A DNA stretch of 40,663 nucleotides from Chloroflexota bacterium (GTDB taxonomy: Bacteria > Chloroflexota > Anaerolineae > Aggregatilineales > Aggregatilineaceae): NCBI GenBank assembly GCA_010092855.1, contig JAADYV010000181.1, positions 1 through 40,663 of the forward strand, written 5' to 3'. Of this stretch, positions 1 to 7,429 are shown one piece after another. A program made the position numbers and the translations under genes. The notes beneath the pieces are model-generated. The model did no database searches and was not told the origin of the DNA. It saw nothing but the letters and a program-made list of their open reading frames with translations. Positions within the stretch are counted from its first letter, which is position 1, and the number at the start of each line of letters is the position of its first letter.

Positions 1-527
1 ATCTGGTCTGTCCGCTGCGGGGGCAATGATCCGATGTATTCACCGAGCTGCGTTTTGGCTACGGTGGATACTTTCGACACCTCGACGACACTTGGCCGGG
101 GCAGGTTCCCATCACCGGCTTCGAGCAGCACATTGCCGGGTAAGTTTGCCCGCTTGGTGTTGGATGTCACCGCACACGTCACGACTGTATCGACGCGGCT
201 GTGGTTCAAGACGTTTTCCTGAATGACCACGTGCGGATGCGGAATACCGGGTTCCGATTCGGTCGGACCGGTTAGCTGTACCCAGTAGACATCCCCTTGA
301 TTGATGACCGGGCGCACACCTGTGACGTGTGTTGTTTTCGCGGTTTCGTGTTCAGACGTTCCTGCTTGCATGTTCGAGCCAAGAGGGTCTTCGTAGCTGC
401 TGACAAAACTTTCAATCGCAAGCTCAACCAACTGGCGGCATGAGATATTGAGGCGCTGCGCCAGGGTTTCTGCCTGTTTGAATAATGTCTCCTGAATGGA
501 TACCGATGTGGTTGGTGTTGTAGTCAC
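1..527 (-). CDS. Single-chain RHH-MazF/PemK-like toxin, C-terminus cut by window edge
   Basis: The ORF track misses this gene because it runs off the window; I translated it by hand. A GTG start at 527 is preceded by GGAAAGG at a good distance; a TTG two codons upstream is too close to that site. Residues ~8-45 (SIQETLFKQAETLAQRLNIS) look like a ribbon-helix-helix antitoxin domain. From about residue 75, GDVYWVQLTGP, HPHVVIQENVLNHSR, VTSNTKRANLPGN and KTQLGEYIGSL match the PemK/MazF endoribonuclease fold. In typical MazF the catalytic Arg sits in a 'RPvlViQ' motif; here that position is His (HPHVVIQ), as I recall for a PemK subfamily, while the catalytic-type Thr in VTSN is kept. No separate antitoxin gene is visible upstream, where an SPFH gene sits. 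It could be a self-inhibited RNase or an inactive regulator. The domain assignment is confident; activity is not known. Confidence 0.8.
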   Translation of the reverse strand, partial: MTTTPTTSVSIQETLFKQAETLAQRLNISCRQLVELAIESFVSSYEDPLGSNMQAGTSEHETAKTTHVTGVRPVINQGDVYWVQLTGPTESEPGIPHPHVVIQENVLNHSRVDTVVTCAVTSNTKRANLPGNVLLEAGDGNLPRPSVVEVSKVSTVAKTQLGEYIGSLPPQRTDQ

Positions 528-557
528 TGGCAAAACCTTTCCGTGCAGAACACAAAC

Positions 558-577
558 GGGCACCCCTGGAGGTGCCC
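558..577 (-). terminator. Hairpin after SPFH gene
   Basis: A perfect 7-bp stem GGGCACC/GGTGCCC with a 6-nt loop lies in the 103-bp gap between the SPFH gene and the MazF-like gene. On the minus strand it is followed by a modestly T-rich run (GTTTGTGTT). It probably ends the SPFH transcript and separates it from the downstream toxin-like gene. Confidence 0.55.
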
Positions 578-630
578 TGGTTGTTTCAAGACCATGTCGC
601 AGCGTGCAGCCGCATCTGGGCGAAAGCCGG

Positions 631-1725
631 TTATCCTTCGAGTTCGTTCAGGCGTGCTTCCCACTTGGCATACAGCCGCTCGTAAATGCGCTCCGAAACC
701 TCGCCCGAAATCAGCTTGGCGTCGAGTTGGTCCAGATAGGCGCGGATTTCGTCCGGGGTTTGCGGGACGGCGGCGGCTTCACCTTCTGGTGCCGCAACCT
801 GGTTGGGCTGGGTCGGTGCGTCGCTCTGGCCCTGGTCCATCATGCGCTGCATCATCTGCATCATCAACATCTGCTGCTGCTGTTGCAGAGCGGATTGCTC
901 CGGGTTGAGCGCAGCGCCGACTTGCTGCCCCACGCCAAGGCCAACCCCTGCGCTGGCCAGCCCGCCCCCCATACCGGGGTTCTGCGCGGCGGCGTCCGCC
1001 ACTTCCAGCCGACGAATGCGCTCGTAGGTCTCGAAATCGACATAATTACGCAGTTCTTCTGTGCCAATGTCTTTTGCAGTGAAGGGCTTGGCCTCGAACG
1101 CCTTGATGCGCATCCCGATCTGTGCGAACTGCTCGTTGAGCCTGGCCAGCGCTGCGCCTTCCAGGTCCGAGAGCAGGCGGTTGGCGTCCATCACGCTTTC
1201 CGCGCCCGACGATGACAGCAGCGTGGCGACTTCGCTGAGCAGCATGGACTGGATACGGTCACGAATATCGCCCAGGCGCAGTAGCGGTTTCCCAACCCCG
1301 TACTGCTTCACAAAGCGCACCGGGTCATCCACGCCAATATCGATCACGCCATGTGTGATCAACAACACCACGCCCACCCCGCGTCCGGGGGTTTCCAGCA
1401 CAATCGGCGGGTTGGTACCCCAGGGCACCTGTGGCATGTCTTTCATGTTCACGAAAAACAGGTCGGCGGTGAATGGGTTGCGTCCGCTGGTGATGAAGCC
1501 CAGCATACCGGACAGAATCGGCAGATTGGCCGTACTCAGCGTGTGCATACCAGGGCCCAGCGCATCCAGCACCTGCCCGCCGCGCACAAAGACTGCCACC
1601 TGGCTTTCCTGCACGATCACCTGCGACCCCATGCGGAAGTCACCACCGCCACCCTGCGGCTCGCGGTAGACTAGCTCATCGTCCATGACGTTGACATGAT
1701 CAACGACATCAATAATTCTCGGCAT
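631..1725 (-). CDS. SPFH/band-7-like protein (virion-core-protein/YdjI type)
   Basis: A 364-residue protein without a signal peptide. The N-terminal ~230 residues match the SPFH-like family once annotated as 'virion core protein' (for example IDVVDHVNVMDDELVYREP, then PWGTNPPIVLETPGRGVGV, and the helical section around EQFAQIGMRIKAFEAKPF). A Gly/Ala/Gln/Met-rich linker follows (QQQQMLMMQMMQRMM, about residues 275-295). The last ~40 residues (TPDEIRAYLDQLDAKLISGE) resemble a short SHOCT-like helical module. Such proteins oligomerise at the inner membrane, often in stress responses; the role here is inferred. AAGGAGAAA lies in front of the ATG. It is the second gene of an operon, 31 bp after the helical protein at 1757-2278. 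Confidence 0.85.
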   Translation of the reverse strand: MPRIIDVVDHVNVMDDELVYREPQGGGGDFRMGSQVIVQESQVAVFVRGGQVLDALGPGMHTLSTANLPILSGMLGFITSGRNPFTADLFFVNMKDMPQVPWGTNPPIVLETPGRGVGVVLLITHGVIDIGVDDPVRFVKQYGVGKPLLRLGDIRDRIQSMLLSEVATLLSSSGAESVMDANRLLSDLEGAALARLNEQFAQIGMRIKAFEAKPFTAKDIGTEELRNYVDFETYERIRRLEVADAAAQNPGMGGGLASAGVGLGVGQQVGAALNPEQSALQQQQQMLMMQMMQRMMDQGQSDAPTQPNQVAAPEGEAAAVPQTPDEIRAYLDQLDAKLISGEVSERIYERLYAKWEARLNELEG

Positions 1726-1756
1726 CAGTTTTTCTCCTTAACCTTGAGCGTAGAAC

Positions 1757-2278
1757 CTACGTGATGCCCTTGAGCACGTTATCGCGCAGGCTGTAGGCAT
1801 CGTTGGCTTCGAGCGTCATCACATCCAATTCCCGGATCACTTCGGTCACACCTTCGCCGCTGAGCGCAGCTTGCTGCAATGCATCGATCTTGCTCCGGAA
1901 CATTTCCATGTAGTTTAGCATGGCCTCGTCAAAAGCGTAGACAACAGCCAGGTCATCGGCATCAACCTTCACCGCGTCAAAAAAGCCCGAATAACCCGGC
2001 GAGTCAGTTGCGATCCGGTCAATCAGGGTCTGGAACTTGGTCTTGATGCTGCGCGTTTTGCTCATGTATTTCAGGCCGCCCTCGTCCAACAGCAGCTTCT
2101 CGACTTCGACCAGCCGGTTGAGCGCCATCTTCATCTGTTCCGCGACATGCTCACGCATCAAACGATCCGCTTGCCGCCGTGCAGTCATTTCCATATAGCC
2201 GCCAAAGCCCGGCAGCCGCTTGAAGAGCTTTTCGGTTGGCCCGCGCTGGCGTATGATCCGGGTGTACAGGTCTTCCAT
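1757..2278 (-). CDS. Small helical protein of unknown function, partner of SPFH gene
   Basis: I choose the ATG at 2278 (MEDLYTRIIRQRGPTEKLFK) rather than the longer ORF at 2521, because AGGAGA lies 9 nt upstream and the extra 81 residues do not look like a coding extension. The 173-residue product has no signal peptide or membrane segment. It is rich in charged amphipathic helices (RREADRL-like section, then LNRLVEVEKLLLDEGGL), suggesting a coiled-coil or helical-bundle protein. I do not recognise the family. Its position 31 bp before the SPFH gene, apparently in one transcript, suggests that the two proteins act together, perhaps as a cytoplasmic partner or cargo of the SPFH assembly. The functional link is inference. 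Confidence 0.75.
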   Translation of the reverse strand: MEDLYTRIIRQRGPTEKLFKRLPGFGGYMEMTARRQADRLMREHVAEQMKMALNRLVEVEKLLLDEGGLKYMSKTRSIKTKFQTLIDRIATDSPGYSGFFDAVKVDADDLAVVYAFDEAMLNYMEMFRSKIDALQQAALSGEGVTEVIRELDVMTLEANDAYSLRDNVLKGIT

Positions 2279-2393
2279 GCTTCGCTTTCTCCTCGCATGT
2301 GATTGATCGAGATTATTCACCATGTGCGTCTGGCTAAAAGCATACAACAGAGCCACACGCTGCACAAACCCATATTTTGGGAGGAATTCCCCG

Positions 2394-2423
2394 CTGACTG
2401 CTGTTCGCGTGGCATGGTATAAT
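2394..2423 (+). promoter_or_regulatory. Sigma70-type promoter of Nudix gene
   Basis: A perfect TATAAT at 2418-2423 has a weak -35 (CTGACT, 2394-2399) 18 bp upstream. Transcription would start near 2430, at the GGAGGG ribosome binding site that precedes the ATG at 2441. The leader would then be only about 10 nt. Confidence 0.6.
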
Positions 2424-2440
2424 CGTGGTGGAGGGAACAT

Positions 2441-2959
2441 ATGGGTGCCAAACAACAAGGCGCAGACGCTACCAATGGACGGTGGTTGGCGATTCCGCGC
2501 ACGCTCTGTTTTATCACGCACGGCGATGATATTCTGCTACTCAAGCGCGGGGAACACAAGCGTGTTTTCCCCGGTGCTTATAACGGCGTGGGGGGGCACC
2601 TCGAACGCGACGAGGACCCGCGCAGTGGCGCGATCCGCGAGATGCGTGAGGAAACCGGCCTGGAGGTGAACGGGGTGCGGTTTTGCGGCGTGATCCATGT
2701 CGATGTTGGGCATACGAACGGCATTCTGGTGTTCGTCTTCACTGCCGAGGCCACCTCCCGCGATTTCACACCCAATGAGGAAGGTACACTGAACTGGGTG
2801 CCGCGTACCCAGGTGCACACCCTGCCGCTGGTCGAAGACCTGCCGTTGCTTATCCCCCTGATCTTCGATGGTATGTTGGAAGGGAAACCGGCAGCGCTGC
2901 CCTTTTTTGCCCACACCCGGTACGATGCCGACGACCGGCTGGTCATGCGCTTCGCATGA
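2441..2959 (+). CDS. Nudix hydrolase
   Basis: A 172-residue protein with a complete Nudix box at residues 52-74. GHLERDED begins the box, and AIREMREETGL ends it, satisfying GX5EX7REUXEEXGU with all metal-binding Glu residues present. It should hydrolyse a nucleoside diphosphate linked to another moiety; the length and the PGAYNGVGGHLE context resemble MutT/8-oxo-dGTP diphosphatase-like enzymes, but the substrate cannot be read from sequence. GGAGGG lies 5 nt before the ATG. The gene is divergent from the SPFH operon and convergent with the kinase at 2972, with only 12 bp between stop codons. Confidence 0.9.
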   Translation: MGAKQQGADATNGRWLAIPRTLCFITHGDDILLLKRGEHKRVFPGAYNGVGGHLERDEDPRSGAIREMREETGLEVNGVRFCGVIHVDVGHTNGILVFVFTAEATSRDFTPNEEGTLNWVPRTQVHTLPLVEDLPLLIPLIFDGMLEGKPAALPFFAHTRYDADDRLVMRFA

Positions 2960-2971
2960 TATACCGCCGTG

Positions 2972-4258
2972 TTACCTGGCGGAGTTGTTGTCGTCGCCAC
3001 CAACATCGACCCATGTGTCACCTGACGCTATTTCCGGTTCGCTGGTTGTGGTAGTTTGAGCACCAATTTCACCCGGTGAACGCAGTTGTGTACGCCCGCC
3101 ATCGTAGGGCAAGTGGATAGTAAAGGTGCTGCCCTGGCCTGCTGTGCTTTGTACCGTAATCGCGCCACCGTGACTCTCGATGATGTGTTTGGCAATGGCC
3201 AGCCCCAGTCCCACTCCATCGAACAGGTGATCGCCAATGCGCTCTGTGCGTTCGAACCGTTTGAACAGGCGCGGCATAAACGCTTCAGAAATACCTACCC
3301 CTTCGTCAATGAAATCCACATCGACACCTTTAGCGAGCTGCCGGGCCATAACCGTCACATCGCCCCCGTCCGGGCTGAACTTGATCGCGTTTTCCAGCAG
3401 TTCGTTGAACGCGCGCACCAGGCCGTCCGGGTCCGCCTGAATAGCAGGCAAGTTGGGTGGCACTTCGATCTTGATGTATGTATTCTGGTCCTCAGCGTCG
3501 TCACGCAGGTCGTCGGCCACCACGTCCAGCAGCGCGCGGACGCTCACCGGGCGCAGCGACGGCTCGATCAGCTCCTGCTCCTGCACAAACAGCAGGTCAT
3601 TCACTAGGCTGATAACCCGGTCTAGGTTGGTGCGGATTTTGCCCAGGCTCATCTGCAGCGCCGGGCCGGTCATCATCCCTTTCTCAACCAGTTGCATATA
3701 GCCACTTGACGATGCCAGTGGTGTACGCAACTCGTGGGCCAGTGTAGTCAGGAACTCGGTGCGCAGTTCTTCCTGGTGCCGCAGCTCATCATAGGCGGCT
3801 TTGATCTCTTCCTTCTGCTGCCGCATTTCTTCCAGCGCCGTGGCATCATTGGCCCGCATCCGCTGGATGAGCGTGCGCACAATATCAAGCATCATCGCCG
3901 GGTTTGACTGGATCGCTTGCTGAAACGAAGCCTTGTCGATCTCCAGCACCGTCACATCGGACAAGGTCCGGACGTTGGCGCTGCGCGCTTCTTCCTGCAA
4001 TAAAGCCATTTCGCCGAAGTATACGCCGGGGCCGCCGGTGCGCAGTTGGCGTTCCTCATCGGCCATGAAGCGCTTGGTAAATTCCACCGTACCCGCGCCA
4101 ATGATGTAAAACTTGTCTTCGAAGGCCCCTTCGCGGCAGATCAACTCCCCACTACCAAACGCGCGTTCCTGTGTCATCTCGGCCAGGGGACGCAACGCCT
4201 CTTCAGCCAGGTCCGGGAAAGCTTGCCGGAGTATTGCCACAGTATCAAATGCCGTCAT
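2972..4258 (-). CDS. Soluble histidine kinase with N-terminal cyclic-nucleotide-binding domain
   Basis: I choose the ATG at 4258 (MTAFDTVAILRQAFP) because GGAGGT lies 7 nt upstream; the track ORF adds 32 residues without a better site. Of 428 residues, ~5-125 form a cNMP-binding/CRP-like sensor (GELICREGAFEDKFYIIGAG, then GVYFGEMALLQEEARSANVR with the phosphate-binding-cassette pattern). A coiled coil (EEMRQQKEEIKAAYDELRHQEE) leads to HisKA with phospho-acceptor His175 (TLAHELRTPLA). The ATPase domain follows (NELLENAIKFSPDGG, DEGVGISE, GVGLGLAIAK). A ~40-residue Thr/Asp-rich tail ends the protein. There is no membrane segment, so it probably senses an internal signal. No response regulator is adjacent. 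Whether it binds cAMP, another ligand or none is not visible. Confidence 0.9.
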   Translation of the reverse strand: MTAFDTVAILRQAFPDLAEEALRPLAEMTQERAFGSGELICREGAFEDKFYIIGAGTVEFTKRFMADEERQLRTGGPGVYFGEMALLQEEARSANVRTLSDVTVLEIDKASFQQAIQSNPAMMLDIVRTLIQRMRANDATALEEMRQQKEEIKAAYDELRHQEELRTEFLTTLAHELRTPLASSSGYMQLVEKGMMTGPALQMSLGKIRTNLDRVISLVNDLLFVQEQELIEPSLRPVSVRALLDVVADDLRDDAEDQNTYIKIEVPPNLPAIQADPDGLVRAFNELLENAIKFSPDGGDVTVMARQLAKGVDVDFIDEGVGISEAFMPRLFKRFERTERIGDHLFDGVGLGLAIAKHIIESHGGAITVQSTAGQGSTFTIHLPYDGGRTQLRSPGEIGAQTTTTSEPEIASGDTWVDVGGDDNNSAR

Positions 4259-4375
4259 TGGTTTCACCTCCAACACGTCTACGGTCATTTGTGGCCCAAA
4301 ATCCACATTCGCGCAAGTTCCCTGGTTTCTGTTCCGTTTAGCTCGTGTGGACAAATCGGCTGTAACGCCAGGAAT

Positions 4376-4405
4376 TTGCTTTTTTTCCCGAAATCAGACT
4401 ACACT
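4376..4405 (+). promoter_or_regulatory. Promoter placing the start site at the ATG of the GH5-like gene
   Basis: TTGCTT (4376-4381) and TACACT (4400-4405) are separated by 18 bp. Transcription would start about 7 nt downstream, essentially at the ATG at 4413, and there is no clear Shine-Dalgarno sequence. This suggests a leaderless or near-leaderless mRNA. Confidence 0.45.
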
Positions 4406-4412
4406 TCTGAGC

Positions 4413-7316
4413 ATGTTGCCGCGTCGAAAGCTCCTTTCCTACCGCTGGTCGCTGGTTCTGGTCATGTTGTCGCTGCTGGCCGGGGTTTTTGCGATCCCGA
4501 TGGCGGCGTTTTCGGCCTTGCAAGACTCGACGTTGTCACCCACACCCGAAGTGACTGCTTCCCCCTTTTCGCCCCCCGCGAACCCGACGCTTACGGCGCG
4601 CACCGTCGAACTATATGGTTTGTTTGAAGTGGTATTCGAGGTACCGGGCAGCTACGATAATCCATACGATCCAGGCGAGATTGACGTTGTAGGCGTTTTT
4701 TCGCCCCCGGACGGTAGTCCCCCGCTGACGGTACCCGCGTTTTATATGCAGCCCTGCCTGGACGGTTCCGGCGTCCCCGTGTCTGGTATGGCGTTCGAAT
4801 GGCACTTGCGCTTCACGCCGAACCAGGTGGGCACCTGGAGTTACACTGTTCAGGTGCGCCAACCGGACGATGAACTGACGATCCTGGCCGATGAGTTCGA
4901 GGTGGTGCCGTCATACCGGCCTGGATTTATCCGCACCAGCGCCAACCCGCGTTATTTTGCCTTCGAAAATGGATTACCCTATTTCCCCGTCGGGCATAAC
5001 CTGGCTTGGTCCTGGAATGGCGTCGACGAATACGAACAGTGGCTGGACGACCTCAGCACAGCGCAGGCGAATTACGCGCGCCTCTATGTCGACGTGCCCT
5101 GGTTTATCGGGCTGGATTGGCCGGGTCCTGCTGGGAATTACGATGCGGCCCAGGGGGCGGCCTGTCGTCTGGACCGGGTCTTGACGCTCGCAGAGGAGCG
5201 CGGCATCTATTTGCAGTTGACGCTGGTCTGGCACCAGTCGTTCGCGCCCGCGCCCGATGCTCCACCGCTTGATATTCCGGCTGGCGCGGCCTTGCCACCT
5301 ATCGAAACTGGTTGGAATGACAATCCATTTAACGAGGCCAACGGCGGCCCGCTGACTGGCCCCTCGGCGCTGTTTTTTGACGCCCATGCGCGCGCTTTGC
5401 TGCAAAACCGGATGCGGTATGTGGTGGGGCGCTGGGGTTACAGCCCCAACGTTTTTGCCTGGGAGATAGTGGACCAGCTCGACAACATGCAGGGCTATAC
5501 GCCAACGCGCGCTGAAACCTGGTTGCAGAATACCATCACCGACCTGCGCGCCATTGACCCCTACGATCACCTGGTGACTGCGGGGACGCGCCAGCCCGTG
5601 CCCGAACTCTGGCAATTGCCCGAACTGGACTTCATCCAGGTGCACTATTACCAAAACCGACCCCAGGAAAACAACGCGGACCAGGTGACTGGCGTGCTAA
5701 ATGCCCTGAGCCAGGCGTTTGCCTACACCGACGGCCCGGTGCTGTTGTCCGAGTTTTCGCTCAATCCCTACTACGCGCCGCTGGACGATGATCCGCTGGG
5801 CGTGCACTTGCGCAACACCATCTGGGCGTCGGCCCTGTCAGGCGCAGCCGGGGGCGCAATGACCTGGTGGTGGGACGCTTACGTTGCCGAAGGTGACCTG
5901 TACCGCATCTATACGCCGCTGAGCATCGTCAGCCGGGGCATTCCCTGGAACTCGCCGGACCTCCAACCTGTGCAGGTGGGTCTGATCGCCGATACCCCTG
6001 TTGCCACCAGCGCGCTGCGGGTCGCAGACTTCAACCGCGAATTTCTGGATACGTCGCCGCCGGATACAATCTATCGCCTGACAGCCGACGGGGCTGTGCC
6101 CTCGACCGGCCAGTTATCGAGCTATCTTTACGGCGCGGCCAACGCTGATCTCAGCCGTCCGCAGACCTTCGTTATCACGCCGCCGGGCGCTGCCCAGCTT
6201 CGGATAGCGGTGCGGCGCGTGTCGTCAGATAACCCCGCCACGTTGGTGATTACCGTCGACGGTATTGAAACCACGCGCGTGGACTTCAGCCCATCCAGCC
6301 GGGACATCGTGGTGACGGTGCCGCTTTCCGCTGGAGAACATACCGTTGTGCTGGACAATCTCGGTGCGGACTGGCTCGAACTAGACTATATCGAGGTAAC
6401 CAACTACCGGACACCGGTGCGCGTATTGGCGCTTGCGGATCGAAGCCGGGGCACGTTCCTGGCTTGGGCACACCACCGCGACTATGTCTGGACACTGGCC
6501 AATGTCGGCGTCCGGCCCGAAGCGCTGAGTTTCAGCCTGTCCGTGCCCGATATGCCGCCGGGTGTCTATCGCGTGACCTTTTGGGATACTACCACTGGGA
6601 TCGCACTGGGTGAAGAAGAGATTACGCTGGACGAAGACAATGGTGGCCCGCTGCGCATTAGCCTGTTGCCGATTTCGTCCCAACTGGCGATCAGCGCACT
6701 GCGCATCGCTGGGCCGCAGATCGAAGCCACGCCTATTGACGGGACACCCGTTGCCACGCGCACGCCGCTGCCCAGCCCGACGCTGACTGCTTCCAGCGCG
6801 CCGGAACCCAGTGCGACTCTGTCGCCATCGCCGTCACTCACGTTGTCGCCGACTGCATCAGCGACTGTTACCCCCTCCCCATCCGCGACATCGTCCCCAA
6901 CGTTGTCTCCGACGCCAACCACTGAGCCAACGGTCACCGAGGAACCCACTGTTGACGAGCCGGAAGCGACTGTGACGCCTTCACCAACCCGGACTCCGCG
7001 TCCCAGCCGGACGCCCTCCCTGACATCGACGAATACTCAGACGCCATCGCGCACGCCTTCCAATACGCGCACCCCACGCCCCTCGCGCACACCGTCCAAT
7101 ACCCCGACGCTGACCAGCACGCGCACGCCGCGTCCTAGCCGGACACTTACGCCAACGCGCACCTCTACTCCGACCCTGACGCGCACGCCTTCCAACACGC
7201 CGACCCCGACCAACACGCTTGTACCTTCCAAAACCCCGGACCGATTGGAAGATCTGCTGGACGAGTACTTCAGTGGCATCGCTACCTATACACCGTCTCC
7301 GCCGCCGCTGCCCTAA
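4413..7316 (+). CDS. Secreted DUF5060/GH5-like protein with Thr/Pro tail; acid/base Glu replaced
   Basis: The real start is taken at 4413 (MLPRRKLLSYRWSLVLVMLS), which gives a signal peptide; the 100 codons before it in the track ORF overlap the divergent kinase. The product has 967 residues. Residues ~65-165 are a DUF5060-like beta domain (TVELYGLFEVVFEVPGSY). Residues ~168-520 are a GH5/DUF4038-like TIM barrel. Two beta-sandwich, CBM-like regions follow (~540-665 and ~666-765). The last ~200 residues are a Thr/Pro/Ser/Arg tail. In clan GH-A the acid/base sits in a 'W(E)xxNE' motif; here it reads FAWEIVDQLDN, with Gln355 in the Glu position. The likely nucleophile, Glu447 (LLSEFSLNP), is kept. 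It is probably exported and displayed at the surface; there is no LPxTG motif. It could be a carbohydrate-binding pseudoenzyme or an atypical glycosidase. Confidence 0.85.
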   Translation: MLPRRKLLSYRWSLVLVMLSLLAGVFAIPMAAFSALQDSTLSPTPEVTASPFSPPANPTLTARTVELYGLFEVVFEVPGSYDNPYDPGEIDVVGVFSPPDGSPPLTVPAFYMQPCLDGSGVPVSGMAFEWHLRFTPNQVGTWSYTVQVRQPDDELTILADEFEVVPSYRPGFIRTSANPRYFAFENGLPYFPVGHNLAWSWNGVDEYEQWLDDLSTAQANYARLYVDVPWFIGLDWPGPAGNYDAAQGAACRLDRVLTLAEERGIYLQLTLVWHQSFAPAPDAPPLDIPAGAALPPIETGWNDNPFNEANGGPLTGPSALFFDAHARALLQNRMRYVVGRWGYSPNVFAWEIVDQLDNMQGYTPTRAETWLQNTITDLRAIDPYDHLVTAGTRQPVPELWQLPELDFIQVHYYQNRPQENNADQVTGVLNALSQAFAYTDGPVLLSEFSLNPYYAPLDDDPLGVHLRNTIWASALSGAAGGAMTWWWDAYVAEGDLYRIYTPLSIVSRGIPWNSPDLQPVQVGLIADTPVATSALRVADFNREFLDTSPPDTIYRLTADGAVPSTGQLSSYLYGAANADLSRPQTFVITPPGAAQLRIAVRRVSSDNPATLVITVDGIETTRVDFSPSSRDIVVTVPLSAGEHTVVLDNLGADWLELDYIEVTNYRTPVRVLALADRSRGTFLAWAHHRDYVWTLANVGVRPEALSFSLSVPDMPPGVYRVTFWDTTTGIALGEEEITLDEDNGGPLRISLLPISSQLAISALRIAGPQIEATPIDGTPVATRTPLPSPTLTASSAPEPSATLSPSPSLTLSPTASATVTPSPSATSSPTLSPTPTTEPTVTEEPTVDEPEATVTPSPTRTPRPSRTPSLTSTNTQTPSRTPSNTRTPRPSRTPSNTPTLTSTRTPRPSRTLTPTRTSTPTLTRTPSNTPTPTNTLVPSKTPDRLEDLLDEYFSGIATYTPSPPPLP
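6720..7311 (+). repeat. Degenerate Thr/Pro/Ser/Arg codon repeats (C-terminal stalk)
   Basis: From about residue 770 the GH5-like protein consists of short degenerate units of the kind TPSPT, then TPRPSRTPS repeated with variation (RTPRPSRTPS occurs several times). Such tails are typical of extended, possibly O-glycosylated linkers. No hydrophobic anchor follows; the protein ends in TYTPSPPPLP. Confidence 0.8.
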
Positions 7317-7340
7317 ACCAGCCCTGGCCGCATGTAACAT

Positions 7341-7365
7341 AAAAAACTCGCCCGGATGGACGAGT
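7341..7365 (-). terminator. Intrinsic terminator of the LysM-GH gene
   Basis: ACTCG/CGAGT arms (7346-7350 and 7361-7365) with an inner CC/GG pair form a hairpin. On the minus strand it is followed directly by TTTTTT. It lies between two convergent genes and fits termination of the minus-strand gene at 7430-9085. Confidence 0.65.
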
Positions 7366-7429
7366 CTGAGGTTTGTTGCAGGGCTTCTTCTTGCGCACAC
7401 ATCAAGTTCTTGCGCGTAGTCGGAAGTGC

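Noticed and set aside
496-1215. Plus-strand 239-residue ORF overlapping the SPFH gene
   Set aside because: The opposite strand encodes a clear SPFH protein over the same span; this frame shows no domain and no ribosome binding site.
7037-7279. Minus-strand ORF with VGVGVLEGVRV repeats
   Set aside because: It is the shadow of the Thr/Pro/Arg tail of the GH5-like protein, without start signals.
6720-7311. CRISPR-like or mobile-element repeat array
   Set aside because: The repeats are short, degenerate and in frame with a coding region; there are no unique spacers or terminal inverted repeats. No CRISPR array or transposase was found anywhere in the window.
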